A program made the translations under genes and the position numbers. DNA of 37,706 bases, from positions 1 through 37,706 of the forward strand of contig CAKZLK010000026.1 of NCBI GenBank assembly GCA_937125455.1. Direction: 5' to 3'. Position 1 is the first letter of the stretch. Each line of letters begins with the position of its first letter. The notes beneath the pieces were generated by a model that saw nothing but the letters and a program-made list of their open reading frames with translations, searched no databases and was not told the origin of the DNA. The DNA is from an uncultured Aequorivita sp. (GTDB taxonomy: Bacteria > Bacteroidota > Bacteroidia > Flavobacteriales > Flavobacteriaceae). Below, in pieces: positions 6,402 to 16,171 of the stretch.

Positions 6402-7979
6402 ATGAATACTAAAGCGATTCTCCCTTTTTTTCTCATAATCTTAACATTATGGAGTTGTAACAACACACAAAGCTATGACACCATTATCCTAAACGGAAAT
6501 GTGTACGATGGCTCAGGAAAAGAATCGGTAAAAACCGATATCGGAATCAAAGATGGACTGATTGTGAAAATCGGTGATTTGTCAACCGCCGAAGCTTCCC
6601 GAAAGGTAGATGCCAAAGGCATGGCTGTTGCCCCCGGATTTATTGATATGCATGCGCACTTAGACCCCATTCTTAAACTTTCAAATTGCGAAAGCCATGT
6701 AAGACAAGGTGTAACAACAGCTCTCGGCGGCCCTGACGGTGGCGGCCCCTGGCCTTTTGGCCAATATCTGGACACGCTCGATCAGATAGGGGTAGGGATG
6801 AACGTGGCCTACCTGGTAGGACACAACAGGGTAAGAAAAAATGTAATGAAGCTGGAAAACAGGGCTCCCACCGAAAGCGAACTCAGCCAAATGAAAGCAC
6901 AGGTTCGGCAGGCCATGCAGGAAGGAGCCTATGGAATTTCGACCGGGCTTAAATATTTACCCGGAGCCTTTTCTAAAGTAGATGAGGTTATAGAGCTTTC
7001 AAAAGTAGCATCAATCGAAGGTGGTATCTACACCTCGCATTTGCGTGAAGAAGGGCTGGGCTTATTTGATGCGGTTCAGGAAGCCATCGTTATTTCTAAA
7101 GAAGCAGAAATCCCGGTGATACTCACCCACCATAAAGTCATGGGCAAACCTATGTGGGGTAAAAGTACCAGAACACTGGCTATGGTAGATTCTGCCAGGG
7201 CAGCAGACCTTGACATCAAAATGGATCAATACCCATACAATGCAAGTTATACCGGTATATCTGTACTAATTCCCAGTTGGGCAAGAGCCGGAGGAAATGA
7301 GGCTTTTAAGCAGAGAGTGTCAGAGCCTGCGCTGCGTGATAGTATAAAATCAGGGATCATTTTTAATATTTTAAATGACCGCGGAGGCAGCGACTTAAAC
7401 AGAGTGCAATTTGCCAAAGTAAGATGGATGCCAGAATTGGAAGGGAAAACTTTAAAATACTGGTGTGAACAAAAAGGGCTAAAACCAACGGTGGAAAACG
7501 GTGCAGACTTAGTGATTGAAGCCCAGCTGAATGGTGGTGCATCTTGTGTTTTTCATGCTATGGATGAAGGTGATGTAGAACGCATTATGAAGCACCCTCA
7601 AACTATGATTGCCTCGGATGGAAGGTTGGTAAAACCCGGAATGGGACACCCACACCCACGGTGGTACGGTACTTTTCCAAGAGTTTTAGGGCATTATGTT
7701 CGTGAAAAAGGAACGATTTCATTATCGGAGGCTATCTATAAAATGACAAAACTGCCTGCAACTACGCTTGGACTAAAAGACAGAGGGCAGATTAAAGAGC
7801 AAATGAAAGCAGATATTGTAATCTTCGACCCTAAAACCGTTATTGACAAAGCAACTTTTGAAAAACCACACCAATATCCTGAAGGAATCTCTTATGTAAT
7901 AATTAATGGAAAACTTTCAATCGACAACGGTGTATTTCAAAACATAAAAGCAGGAAAAGTGTTAAGAAAAAACAAATAA
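6402..7979 (+). CDS. N-acyl-D-amino-acid deacylase (D-aminoacylase) lipoprotein
   Basis: This is an amidohydrolase-superfamily enzyme of 525 residues that removes acyl groups from N-acyl-D-amino acids. The N-terminus is a lipoprotein signal with a lipobox ending in LWSC (C19), so it should be anchored in the envelope. The metal site is recognisable: HAHLDP near residue 84, then SHLREE, THHKVMG and the Asp in IASDGRL. The HPHPRWYGTFPRVL segment is typical of the D-aminoacylase branch. A second family member lies in the opposite arm (25551-27029). It is in an operon between the D-transaminase and an S12 hydrolase (22-base gap). Substrate chirality is inferred from family and context; dihydroorotase-like or dipeptidase activity in the same superfamily cannot be excluded. 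Confidence 0.85.
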   Translation: MNTKAILPFFLIILTLWSCNNTQSYDTIILNGNVYDGSGKESVKTDIGIKDGLIVKIGDLSTAEASRKVDAKGMAVAPGFIDMHAHLDPILKLSNCESHVRQGVTTALGGPDGGGPWPFGQYLDTLDQIGVGMNVAYLVGHNRVRKNVMKLENRAPTESELSQMKAQVRQAMQEGAYGISTGLKYLPGAFSKVDEVIELSKVASIEGGIYTSHLREEGLGLFDAVQEAIVISKEAEIPVILTHHKVMGKPMWGKSTRTLAMVDSARAADLDIKMDQYPYNASYTGISVLIPSWARAGGNEAFKQRVSEPALRDSIKSGIIFNILNDRGGSDLNRVQFAKVRWMPELEGKTLKYWCEQKGLKPTVENGADLVIEAQLNGGASCVFHAMDEGDVERIMKHPQTMIASDGRLVKPGMGHPHPRWYGTFPRVLGHYVREKGTISLSEAIYKMTKLPATTLGLKDRGQIKEQMKADIVIFDPKTVIDKATFEKPHQYPEGISYVIINGKLSIDNGVFQNIKAGKVLRKNK

Positions 7980-8001
7980 TAAGGGATTAAAATTCAAGAA
8001 A

Positions 8002-9714
8002 ATGCAAACTATTTACGTAAATTCATCTTATAAAATACTTCAGAAAGTAGTTAAAAAAGCACTATTGACCTTTCTTTTATGTGTTTTTTTTCAAGCGAGC
8101 TATGCACAGTTAACAGCTACGGAATATCAAAAAATTGATGAAATTTTCAGCCAGTGGAATGTTCCTAATCACCCCGGAGGAGCCATAGGGGTGATGAAAG
8201 GCGGCAAGGTGATATTTTCAAAAGCTTATGGATTGGCAAGTTTAGAATATCTTATTCCTAATTCAACAGGAACACGCTTTAATGTAGCCTCCGTTTCTAA
8301 ACAATTCACAGCGATGGGCATTGTACGGCTTCACCTTCAGGGAAAACTTTCTGTTGATGATAACATTAAAAAATATATGCCCGAATTGCCCGAATTTGCA
8401 GAAAAGATTACCATCAGGCAAATGCTGCACCACACCAGCGGATTGAGAAGCCTGCATACCTTGTTTGCCCTGGCCGGATGGCGAGGTGATGACACCAGAA
8501 CCAATGAAGATTTATACCGAATTATGCAAGACCAGCGCAATCTGAACTTTGAACCGGGAAGTGAGTTTTTGTACTGCAATACCGGCTATATGTTTATGGC
8601 AAAAATTATTGAGGAAGTAACCGGAGAAGAGTTTACCAGCTGGATGAAAAAATCAGTCTTTGACCCTTTGGGAATGACGGATACTTATATAGAAGATAAG
8701 TACAACAGGGTGGTTCCCAACAATGCTACATCCTATTACACACAAAAAAACGAGTTCGACAGGGCTGTTGAATATTGGGGCTATGTAGGCTCCGGAAATA
8801 TGCACTCAACTACCGCCGATTTATTAACCTGGCTGGAAAATTTTTCTACTCCCAAATCCGGATGGGAAAAGGCTTTTAAGATGATGCTTACAATCGACCC
8901 ATTAAATAATGGAGCTTATAATGATTATGCTTTTGGTGTTCGGCTCGACTCCTTTAAAGGCGTTAAACGCGTGCAGCATGGTGGCTCCATTGGTGGCTAC
9001 CGGTCATCTATCGGCACCTACCCGGATGAAAAACTGAGTATAGCCATTATCACCAATTTTTCGACCGCATCGCCCGGCAGTAAAGCAAATAAAATTGCTG
9101 AAATACTGCTCACAGATAAACAAGGTGATACAAAAGCAACAACTACACCTAAGGGTATAAAACTTCCTACCAAAACACTCAGCAAATATATTGCTTCTTA
9201 TTGGGACGATGGAAGTAATGGTTTGCGTAAAATATATTTAAAAAATGATACACTAAGATATGTTCGTTCAGAGAATAATGAAACTCCGCTAATCCCTGTT
9301 AAAAAGAATGAGTTTCTATTATCCGGAAGTTCGGTAAAAGTCCGTTTTGAATCGGATAAAAAAGAAAAAACAATGACGGTAACTAATGGCAACTCCTCTA
9401 CTGTTTTCAAAGCATTTGAACCCGTATCTACCCCCTACTCAAAAGAACTATTACAATCCATTGCCGGTGAATATTTTAGCCCGGAGCTAAAAACCAGCTA
9501 TTATGTTTCGATAGACGATAACAACCTGATTGGGAATCATATCAGGCACGGAAATTTTGAAATAGAAATCATTAAAAAAGATGTGCTAAAAGGCAATAGT
9601 GCTTTTCAGTTCGTTAAATTGAAGCGAAATGAAAAAGGCAATGTAATTGGAGCTTTTGTCTCAAACAGCAGGGCCAAAAACGTATGGTTTGAAAAGCAAA
9701 ATTTAAACGAATGA
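8002..9714 (+). CDS. Exported S12 serine hydrolase (beta-lactamase/D-aminopeptidase fold)
   Basis: This 570-residue serine hydrolase of the penicillin-binding-protein/class C beta-lactamase fold has a signal peptide ending near ASYAQ (residues 21-36). The catalytic SxxK is S97-VS-K100, YCN is at 191-193, and the third motif is HGGSIGGYRS. An additional C-terminal beta-rich part (about residues 390-570) resembles the extra domains of D-aminopeptidases such as DAP and DapBII, which cleave N-terminal D-residues. It overlaps the next gene by 4 bases (ATGA at 9711-9714), so the two are probably translated together. It is a clear paralogue of the protein at 27049-28677. D-amino acid or D-peptide specificity comes from context only; esterase or beta-lactamase activity is possible. 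Confidence 0.83.
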   Translation: MQTIYVNSSYKILQKVVKKALLTFLLCVFFQASYAQLTATEYQKIDEIFSQWNVPNHPGGAIGVMKGGKVIFSKAYGLASLEYLIPNSTGTRFNVASVSKQFTAMGIVRLHLQGKLSVDDNIKKYMPELPEFAEKITIRQMLHHTSGLRSLHTLFALAGWRGDDTRTNEDLYRIMQDQRNLNFEPGSEFLYCNTGYMFMAKIIEEVTGEEFTSWMKKSVFDPLGMTDTYIEDKYNRVVPNNATSYYTQKNEFDRAVEYWGYVGSGNMHSTTADLLTWLENFSTPKSGWEKAFKMMLTIDPLNNGAYNDYAFGVRLDSFKGVKRVQHGGSIGGYRSSIGTYPDEKLSIAIITNFSTASPGSKANKIAEILLTDKQGDTKATTTPKGIKLPTKTLSKYIASYWDDGSNGLRKIYLKNDTLRYVRSENNETPLIPVKKNEFLLSGSSVKVRFESDKKEKTMTVTNGNSSTVFKAFEPVSTPYSKELLQSIAGEYFSPELKTSYYVSIDDNNLIGNHIRHGNFEIEIIKKDVLKGNSAFQFVKLKRNEKGNVIGAFVSNSRAKNVWFEKQNLNE

Positions 9715-10856
9715 AAAAGCATCTATATATTTTAATAGTATTAATTGGAGCTCTTTCAATTGCCCAAGCACAAAATCAGCGGCAAAGAGCCAGAGATTTG
9801 GGCATTGAACCCGGCATCCTCACCCCCGGAAAATACAATGCCATCACCGATGTGCAAGGCGTTTCGGTTGGACAAAAAACATTGATCGTTGGCGACTCCA
9901 TTCGTACCGGAGTAACTGTCATTTTACCGCATCAGGGGAATATCTTTCAGGAAAAAGTACCCGCAGCCGTATTTGTCGGCAACGGGTTTGGGAAAGCACT
10001 TGGGTTTACACAAATCGAGGAGCTTGGCAATATCGAAACACCCATTACCCTCACCAATACCCTTAATGCCTTTTTGGTGGCAAACGGTTTAGTTGATTAT
10101 ACCTTATCCATCCCCGAAAATAAAAAGATTCGATCTGTAAACCCCGTGGTTGGCGAAACCAATGATGGCTGGCTCAATGATATCAGAGGCCGCCATGTAA
10201 AAGGCCAACATGTTTTTGAAGCGATTCAAACAGCAAGCACCGGAAAAGTTGCCGAAGGCAATGTAGGCGCAGGCACCGGCACCAGAGCTTTAGGCTTTAA
10301 AGGAGGTATCGGTACTTCATCTCGTGTGTTGCCCAAAGAAAAGGGCGGTTATACCGTAGGTGTGCTTGTACAAACCAATTTTGGAGGCATTCTTACCATC
10401 AATGGTGCTCCGGTTGGCAAAGAACTCAACAATTATTATATGGCAAATGATGTTCCTTATGTGGTGGATGGCTCGTGTATGATTGTCATTGCCACAGATG
10501 CCCCCGTATCTGCTCGCAATTTAAAACGCCTGGCAAAACGTTCTTTTCTGGCTTTTGGAAAAGTAGGATCATTTTCATCCAATGGCAGTGGCGATTACAG
10601 TATTGCCTTTAGCACGCACCCCCAACTTCGCATTCCATACAGTGCAAAAGAAAGAGAGAAAGCTACGATAGAAGTGGCTAATGATTATATGTCGCCTTTG
10701 TTTTTGGCAACGCTGGAAGCTACTGAAGAAGCTATTTACAACTCACTGTTTATGGCAACCGATATAACAGGGCAAAAAGGAAGAACCATGAAAGCACTCC
10801 CTGTAAAAGAGACACTGAAAATAATGGATAAATACAATGCGCGTAAAAAACAATAA
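9711..10856 (+). CDS. Exported P1-family peptidase (DmpA/BapA-type aminopeptidase)
   Basis: This P1-family (DmpA) Ntn hydrolase of 381 residues is expected to cut itself into two chains in front of a nucleophilic serine; the likely site is G254-S255 in VVDGSCMIVIATDAP. Relatives act as L-aminopeptidase/D-amidase-esterase (DmpA of Ochrobactrum) or beta-peptidyl aminopeptidase (BapA). A signal peptide (MKKHLYILIVLIGALSIAQAQ) places it in the periplasm or outside. The family start motif NAITDVQGVSVGQ (about 43-55) and the GxGxGTR region near 187-192 are present. The ATG overlaps the stop of the previous gene by 4 bases. DmpA can release D-Ala from amides and esters, which fits the theme of the cluster; beta-peptides are an alternative substrate. 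Confidence 0.87.
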   Translation: MKKHLYILIVLIGALSIAQAQNQRQRARDLGIEPGILTPGKYNAITDVQGVSVGQKTLIVGDSIRTGVTVILPHQGNIFQEKVPAAVFVGNGFGKALGFTQIEELGNIETPITLTNTLNAFLVANGLVDYTLSIPENKKIRSVNPVVGETNDGWLNDIRGRHVKGQHVFEAIQTASTGKVAEGNVGAGTGTRALGFKGGIGTSSRVLPKEKGGYTVGVLVQTNFGGILTINGAPVGKELNNYYMANDVPYVVDGSCMIVIATDAPVSARNLKRLAKRSFLAFGKVGSFSSNGSGDYSIAFSTHPQLRIPYSAKEREKATIEVANDYMSPLFLATLEATEEAIYNSLFMATDITGQKGRTMKALPVKETLKIMDKYNARKKQ

Positions 10857-10860
10857 TAAG

Positions 10861-12723
10861 ATGAATATATGTATAAGGGCTGCAATATATAGTTTTGTAT
10901 TGTTGTTTCCTCTAATTGGAAAAAGTCAACAAAAATTACCTACTCATAAAAATTTTGATAAAGGTTTACAAAAAGAAACTAGAACAACCTTAGGTGTGCC
11001 AGGAGCAAAGTACTGGCAAAATACAGCTTCGTATGATATTAATGCAGAAATCATCCCCGGTGAAAAAAAACTTATCGGAACAGAAAGCATTCACTATCAA
11101 AACAACAGTCCTGATTCTTTAAAACAACTTGTTTTTCATATTTTTCAAAATTTATATAAAAAAGGAACTATAAGAGATGATGTTGTACACCCTGATGATG
11201 TGCATAACGGGGTTGTTATTAAAGAATTGAAAATTAATAACCAGATTACGCCGTATCGTATAGAAGGAACACAATTAGTGGCAGATATGAAGCAGCCCAT
11301 AGCATCTTCTTCTTCGGTTACAATAAAAGTTGCGTGGAGTTTTTCCATTCCTTCTAAAAGTAATATTCGTATGGGAGCCAAAGATGAAACCTCGTTCTTT
11401 TTAGGGCAGTGGTTTCCTAAGGTGGCTGTATATGACGATCTCAATGGGTGGGATAGAAATATCCATTCAGGCGGGCAAGAATTTTATTACGATTTGGGCA
11501 ATTATAATTACACCGTTACCGCACCTAAAGGCTATTTAGTATGGGGTACCGGGATGCTTCAAAACCCGAACGAAGTATTGGCTAAAAGCATTTATAAGAA
11601 ATATCAAAAAGCAAAAAAGAGAGATGCTGTTGTTTCTATCGTTACTCAAAATGATTATCGTTCAGGAAAACCCATCACTCGCAATAATAAATGGATATTT
11701 GAAGCAAATCACGTTTCTGATGTTGCCTTTGGGGTAAGTGATCATTTTCTTTGGGATGGAACATCGCTAAAAGGGGTTACCGAAAAAGATATTTATATAG
11801 AGGCCGTTTACCCGGTAGCATCCAAAGATTTTATAGAGGTTGCCGAACTTGCCAAAAAATCCATACACTATTTTTCTACCGAACTTCCCTATCCGTTTCC
11901 TTTTCCAACAATGACTTTATTTAATGGTACCAATGGAACCAGCGGTATGGAATACCCGATGATTGCCAATGATCCTTCGGCAGACAACAGAGGGCGAACC
12001 GTAGATGTTACAGCGCATGAAATTGCACACAATTACTTTCCGTTTTATGTATTGACTAATGAAACGGAACAGGCGTGGATGGATGAAGCTTTTGCTGCCA
12101 TGATGCCTTATAAATATCAGCAAAAAACCGAACCTACCTTAAACCGATTAACCCGTTATGCCAGAAGTATGAGTAAATATGCGAATACAGACAGGAATGT
12201 GGCATCTATGGTTAATTCTACGATGTTAAGAGGAGGTACTTCCTATTTCAATTTGTATATGAAACCTGCCGTAGGCTTATATGTGTTGCAAGATATATTG
12301 GGTGAGGAATTGTTTAAAAAATGTTTGGCAGCTTATATAGAAACGTGGAGAGGTAAACACCCTACACCGTTAGATTTCTTTTATCATGTAAATCAAACGT
12401 CTCAGCAAAATTTGAATTGGTTTTGGAAACCATGGTTTTTTGAAAATGCATCTCCTGATTTGGGGATTGAAAAACTGGAAAAAATAACCAAAGATTCTTA
12501 CCAGATTACCATTAAAAAAACAGGAGAACTCCCTGTGCCTTTAGATCTTACCGTTATTTATAAAGATCAAACAACTCAAAACATCCATTATTCTGCTGCT
12601 GTTTGGAAAGAAAATGACAGTAAGACGATTATTGTGAAAACAACAAAACAAATTCAAAAAATAGTCTTAGGGAATGATTATATTCCAGATACGAATTCGA
12701 AAGATAATTACTGGAAGAATTAG
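10861..12723 (+). CDS. Exported M1-family zinc metallopeptidase
   Basis: This is a gluzincin aminopeptidase of the M1 family. I chose the ATG at 10861 because the peptide from there (MNICIRAAIYSFVLLFPLIGKSQQ) is a normal signal peptide; the ATG at 10837 adds only a basic extension inside the previous gene. From this start the zinc motif HEIAH is at 386-390 and the third ligand is E409, the usual HExxH-18-E spacing. The exopeptidase GAMEN motif appears as SGMEYP. The C-terminus includes WFWKPWFFE and a beta-rich domain. M1 enzymes remove L-residues from peptide N-termini, so this one probably degrades the parts freed by the D-specific enzymes. It is the last gene of the plus-strand operon and faces a convergent gene 49 bases away, with no clear hairpin between. 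Confidence 0.88.
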   Translation: MNICIRAAIYSFVLLFPLIGKSQQKLPTHKNFDKGLQKETRTTLGVPGAKYWQNTASYDINAEIIPGEKKLIGTESIHYQNNSPDSLKQLVFHIFQNLYKKGTIRDDVVHPDDVHNGVVIKELKINNQITPYRIEGTQLVADMKQPIASSSSVTIKVAWSFSIPSKSNIRMGAKDETSFFLGQWFPKVAVYDDLNGWDRNIHSGGQEFYYDLGNYNYTVTAPKGYLVWGTGMLQNPNEVLAKSIYKKYQKAKKRDAVVSIVTQNDYRSGKPITRNNKWIFEANHVSDVAFGVSDHFLWDGTSLKGVTEKDIYIEAVYPVASKDFIEVAELAKKSIHYFSTELPYPFPFPTMTLFNGTNGTSGMEYPMIANDPSADNRGRTVDVTAHEIAHNYFPFYVLTNETEQAWMDEAFAAMMPYKYQQKTEPTLNRLTRYARSMSKYANTDRNVASMVNSTMLRGGTSYFNLYMKPAVGLYVLQDILGEELFKKCLAAYIETWRGKHPTPLDFFYHVNQTSQQNLNWFWKPWFFENASPDLGIEKLEKITKDSYQITIKKTGELPVPLDLTVIYKDQTTQNIHYSAAVWKENDSKTIIVKTTKQIQKIVLGNDYIPDTNSKDNYWKN

Positions 12724-12772
12724 TTTTATTCTTTAAAGTAATTGAAAACTATTAACAAAATATAAGAAAATA

Positions 12773-13873
12773 TCAATTGTACCTATACCCTGCTTTTTGT
12801 AAATCTCTCAGATTCTTAAACGGTTTATTTGGTTTTAAGTAGTCATTAAGATGTTTATAGATTTTTAGTCGAATTTCTTTCGCTTTTTTATGATCCATTC
12901 GATCAAATGAATGCCCACCGGGAATATCTTTAAATATGGTGTATTTAAAATTCTTTTTCCCTGTTGCCTTGAGCGATTTAATAAGATGTTCAACTTCCAA
13001 CACATTTACATCGGCATCAATGGTATTGGTGTGAATTAGTAAAGGAGTACCACTGTATTTGTGGGCTTGCCAGGCAGGAGAGCGTCTTCTGTATTCTTCA
13101 ACATTTGCATAAGCCGTTTTACCTATATGATAGTCAGCTGAATATAGATTGCGATACCCTTGCGTTTTGTACCCCATACGTGCAATTAAATCGCTTACAG
13201 GAACTCCCGCAAAAGCAACTTTATAGTTTTTAGGAGAATCAAATATATTGTGTAGTGTAATCAACCCACCATGGCTCCAACCTAAAATACCTACTCTGTT
13301 TTCATCTACTACATCATAATTATCGATCATGTATTGTCGGCTGGCATCCACATCCTGAATTTCCAGTCCTCCATAATCTATTTTTTTGTAGTGTCCCTGA
13401 CCATAACCTGTAGAACCACGGTATTCAGCTGCTACAATGATATAGCCTTGAGAAACCAATTCTCTTATAATATGTGTATAATACGTATTCATATTTGAAT
13501 GTACGCCACCATGAGGAAAAACAAGTAAAGGATATTTACCGGATGGATTGAGATTTTTCGGGAAAAAGATATATGACCAAAATTTTACGGGGTTGCCTGC
13601 TCCCTGGGCAGTAGGATTCTTTTCTTTAGCCAGTGGAGGGCCGGTCATATATACCTTATCAACATAGGCTACATCACCAACCTTATTGTACCAATAAATG
13701 TCATCAATTTTCTTTTGGAGTGCATCCGTCTTATGTCTATAAGATTCAAAAGATTTTTTTATGGATGCAATGGCATCCATTAACTCCTTCTCGTTGGTTT
13801 GTGCATTAACAGACCAAACAAAAGTCAAACTGACTATTACGAGAAAAAAGGTTTTTGTTAGTTTTTGTTTCAT
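12773..13873 (-). CDS. Exported prolyl-oligopeptidase-like (S9) alpha/beta hydrolase
   Basis: This compact alpha/beta hydrolase with an S9 catalytic domain but no beta-propeller is about 366 residues from the start I prefer (MKQKLTKTFFLVIVSLTFVW, a good signal peptide; an ATG 24 bases upstream at 13897 adds MNSIKVKI). The nucleophile is the Ser of GWSHGGLITL, the acid is probably an Asp in NTIDADVNV, and the histidine is in GGHSFDRMDH. Oxyanion-side FPHGGVHSN is typical of the acyl-peptide hydrolase/dipeptidyl peptidase branch. It is the last gene of the minus-strand series but lies 128 bases or more behind its neighbour, with a racemase gene remnant between them, so it may have its own promoter. 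Peptidase or esterase; the substrate is unknown. Confidence 0.8.
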   Translation of the reverse strand: MKQKLTKTFFLVIVSLTFVWSVNAQTNEKELMDAIASIKKSFESYRHKTDALQKKIDDIYWYNKVGDVAYVDKVYMTGPPLAKEKNPTAQGAGNPVKFWSYIFFPKNLNPSGKYPLLVFPHGGVHSNMNTYYTHIIRELVSQGYIIVAAEYRGSTGYGQGHYKKIDYGGLEIQDVDASRQYMIDNYDVVDENRVGILGWSHGGLITLHNIFDSPKNYKVAFAGVPVSDLIARMGYKTQGYRNLYSADYHIGKTAYANVEEYRRRSPAWQAHKYSGTPLLIHTNTIDADVNVLEVEHLIKSLKATGKKNFKYTIFKDIPGGHSFDRMDHKKAKEIRLKIYKHLNDYLKPNKPFKNLRDLQKAGYRYN

Positions 13874-13924
13874 AATTTTCACTTTAATTGAATTCAATAT
13901 CGAACTCGGGTTTTTATTATTGTA

Positions 13925-13958
13925 TTACCAATTTTTATAAAAGAATCATTTTTGGTAA
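13925..13958 (-). promoter_or_regulatory. Inverted repeat TTACCAA-N20-TTGGTAA upstream of S9 hydrolase gene
   Basis: TTACCAA (13925-13931) and TTGGTAA (13952-13958) form a perfect inverted repeat just upstream of the hydrolase start. The first arm continues as TACCAATTTTTAT, which also occurs at 34051-34063 ahead of the large operon. The second arm overlaps the coding part of the racemase remnant, so the pairing may be chance. Operator function is weakly supported. Confidence 0.25.
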
Positions 13959-14022
13959 CTGACCACTCATGTGTATTAGTATATCATATATGCTAGATGA
14001 TTAGGATAAATTCTGGATGACC
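13935..14022 (-). pseudogene. Remnant of an alanine racemase 3' end
   Basis: Read on the minus strand, this stretch ends with SIYDILIHMSGQLPKMILL and a stop at 13935-13937. That is clearly related to the end of the intact racemase at 16172 (SVYDILMHMSARLPKIVL). A little upstream, in another frame, PGHPEF corresponds to PDHPEI of the intact gene, so the copy is frame-damaged and has an internal deletion. Only about 85 bases of homology remain, directly behind the desulfhydrase-like gene. It shows that a second racemase copy once ended here, and that the serine hydrolase and desulfhydrase genes now lie between two racemase 3' ends. Confidence 0.75.
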
Positions 14023-14025
14023 TGG

Positions 14026-15009
14026 TTACTTCCTTAGTCCTTCTGCATGTTCAAACAATGCTGGAAGTCCTCCGGTATGCCAAAAAAGGATGTTTGAATT
14101 TTGTTTGATTTTTTTCTTTTTTAAACAGTCTAGCATTCCGTAAAATGCTCTTCCTGTATAAACAGGGTCTAATAAAATTCCCTCATTTAAAGCCAGTTCA
14201 TTAATGGCAGAAATTTCATTACTAGTCAATACACCATAATCTGCTTCGTTATATTCTTTATTTAAAGGGATATCTTTAAGAGTGTATTGTTTCTCTATGT
14301 TTAGTAACTTTTTTCCTTCATTCATAATTTCTATGATGGCTTCCTCTAGTTCTACCCCCTGTCTCTCTGGTTCATCTTTATCTATTTTAATTGGAATCAA
14401 CTCAATATTTAAATCGGCCAATTCTAAGCCCAGCATTATTCCAGCTTGCGTACCTCCTGAGCTTGAGGCAAAAAAGAGATAATCAATATGTATATCCTGA
14501 CTTGTTAATTGAAGCTTTAACTCTTTTATAGCATCTACAAAACCTAAAGCACCAACGCTATTTGATCCTCCAATTGGTATAATAAAAGGCTTTTTATTCT
14601 TTTCTAATTTACTTGTAAACTCATTAAAATCTATTTCTTTTCGATTGTCGTTGGTAAAGTGAATTTTAGCTCCTAATAAATGCGACAACAATAAATTTCC
14701 TTGATATGTTTTAGGCTCTTTTCCTCTCACTACAATGTGACATTCAATTCCTGCTTGAGCACAAGCTGCTGCTGTTTGCCTACAATGATTAGATTGTTGT
14801 GCTCCCGTAGTAAAAACAGCATCATAATTATTATCCAGTGCCTGTTTAATTAAATATTCCAACTTTCTTGTTTTATTTCCTCCTGATGCCAAACCTGTTT
14901 GGTCGTCTCTTTTTATAAAAAGAGTATAATCAGAATAAATTTTTGACAAGTTGTTGAGTTTGTGCAACGGTGTTGGGAAAAAGCCTAAGTTGTATTTGTT
15001 ATTGTACAT
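14026..15009 (-). CDS. D-cysteine desulfhydrase / ACC deaminase family PLP enzyme
   Basis: This fold-type II PLP enzyme of 327 residues breaks down D-amino acids or 1-aminocyclopropane-1-carboxylate to a keto acid and ammonia (with sulfide from D-cysteine). The PLP lysine is K46 in LASGGNKTRKLEYL, the family signature. TTGAQQSNHCRQTAAACAQAG carries the substrate-carboxylate loop, and a serine-rich loop SSSGGTQAG binds the PLP phosphate. There is no signal peptide, so it is cytosolic. D-cysteine or D-serine/3-chloro-D-alanine are the likely substrates; true ACC deaminases are less likely in this setting. The gene is more AT-rich than the peptidase genes and is coupled to the serine hydrolase upstream (27-base gap). 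It lies between an intact and a broken racemase end. Confidence 0.82.
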   Translation of the reverse strand: MYNNKYNLGFFPTPLHKLNNLSKIYSDYTLFIKRDDQTGLASGGNKTRKLEYLIKQALDNNYDAVFTTGAQQSNHCRQTAAACAQAGIECHIVVRGKEPKTYQGNLLLSHLLGAKIHFTNDNRKEIDFNEFTSKLEKNKKPFIIPIGGSNSVGALGFVDAIKELKLQLTSQDIHIDYLFFASSSGGTQAGIMLGLELADLNIELIPIKIDKDEPERQGVELEEAIIEIMNEGKKLLNIEKQYTLKDIPLNKEYNEADYGVLTSNEISAINELALNEGILLDPVYTGRAFYGMLDCLKKKKIKQNSNILFWHTGGLPALFEHAEGLRK

Positions 15010-15036
15010 GTTTTTTATTCTATCATTAATAATTAT

Positions 15037-16149
15037 TTATTCAATCCAATGGTGTTTTTTTAATAGTTCTAAACCTTTCGCCCTTACTTCAGATAAATTT
15101 TTAACAGGCCTATTAAATAGACCGGCATATATAATATCCTTTTCTGGAATTGAAATGAAAAACGACCTAAATCCACCTTGAGAACCTGTATGTGAAACTA
15201 TTTTAACACCCAATTTGTTCTTTTTATCATTTTTATCTTGAATGAACCAGCTATACCCTATTTTAGGAGGAGTGGTGTCTTTCCAGTTTTTTGGTGAAAG
15301 AATTGTCCGCGATTTTTCAATTGTTTGTTTGCTTAAAAACAGGTTGTTACGTATTGCTAGCTCATACTTTGCCAAATCAAGTACAGAACACCAAACCCCA
15401 CCATTTCCAGCAGCTGCAAATGTTGGATACTCTCCATAATCAAATTCTTTATAACGTCCATCAGCTTTTATATATGCATGAGAAACATCTTTTGTTGGGT
15501 AATCTCCATCAGTAATTCTGCTATCTGACATCCCAGAAGGTTTAAATATTTTTTCTGCAATAAAATCTTGCCATTTTTTCTGTGATACTTGCTCAATAAT
15601 AAGAGCTAATCCATTATAAGCTGGATTGGAATATTCGAATTTTTCACCTGGTTCAAAAACTAATGAATCTACATTTTTTAAAGGCTCAAAGTTTCCTTTA
15701 TCCTTAGCTGTCATATAGAATTCTTTATTTTCTTCTGTTTTCCTGTTGTCAGGAAGCCCCGAACTATGCGAAAGCAAATGTTTTATTTTTATCTTCTTTG
15801 CGATGTCTTTATTTTTAAAATCAGGAAAATACTTGTAAATACTATCTTCAACAGATAGTAAACCTTGTTCTTGAAGGATAAGAATTCCGTTTGATACAAA
15901 TGTTTTTGAAATAGAGCCTGTATTAAAAATTGTATTGGCAGTTATTTTTTTATTTGTCTTAGTATCAGCAACCCCATAACTATTAAGGTAAACCACTTCT
16001 AATCCTTTCTGAACAAGAATAATACCTCCAGGTTCCTTTTCAGAAAATTTATCTTTTAACAAATGATCAAAATCAGTTTCAATGCCTTTATTGTTCTGCG
16101 AACATGATATAAATGCTATTAAAATGACTATCAATAAATTACGTTTCAT
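15037..16149 (-). CDS. S12 serine hydrolase lipoprotein (370 residues)
   Basis: This is a beta-lactamase-fold serine hydrolase without extra C-terminal domains. It is a lipoprotein by signal (lipobox AFISC, C16). The catalytic SxxK is S79-IS-K82 in NTGSISKTF, the second motif is YSN in FEYSNPAYNG, and the third is HTG in SHTGSQGGFRS. The length is that of class C beta-lactamases and DD-peptidases. It lies 22 bases behind the racemase and 27 bases before the desulfhydrase-like gene. It is more AT-rich than the other hydrolases and does not look like a close copy of them, which suggests a separate origin. D-aminopeptidase, DD-carboxypeptidase or esterase are all possible. Confidence 0.8.
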   Translation of the reverse strand: MKRNLLIVILIAFISCSQNNKGIETDFDHLLKDKFSEKEPGGIILVQKGLEVVYLNSYGVADTKTNKKITANTIFNTGSISKTFVSNGILILQEQGLLSVEDSIYKYFPDFKNKDIAKKIKIKHLLSHSSGLPDNRKTEENKEFYMTAKDKGNFEPLKNVDSLVFEPGEKFEYSNPAYNGLALIIEQVSQKKWQDFIAEKIFKPSGMSDSRITDGDYPTKDVSHAYIKADGRYKEFDYGEYPTFAAAGNGGVWCSVLDLAKYELAIRNNLFLSKQTIEKSRTILSPKNWKDTTPPKIGYSWFIQDKNDKKNKLGVKIVSHTGSQGGFRSFFISIPEKDIIYAGLFNRPVKNLSEVRAKGLELLKKHHWIE

Positions 16150-16171
16150 GGCTTATATATCTTGATTATAT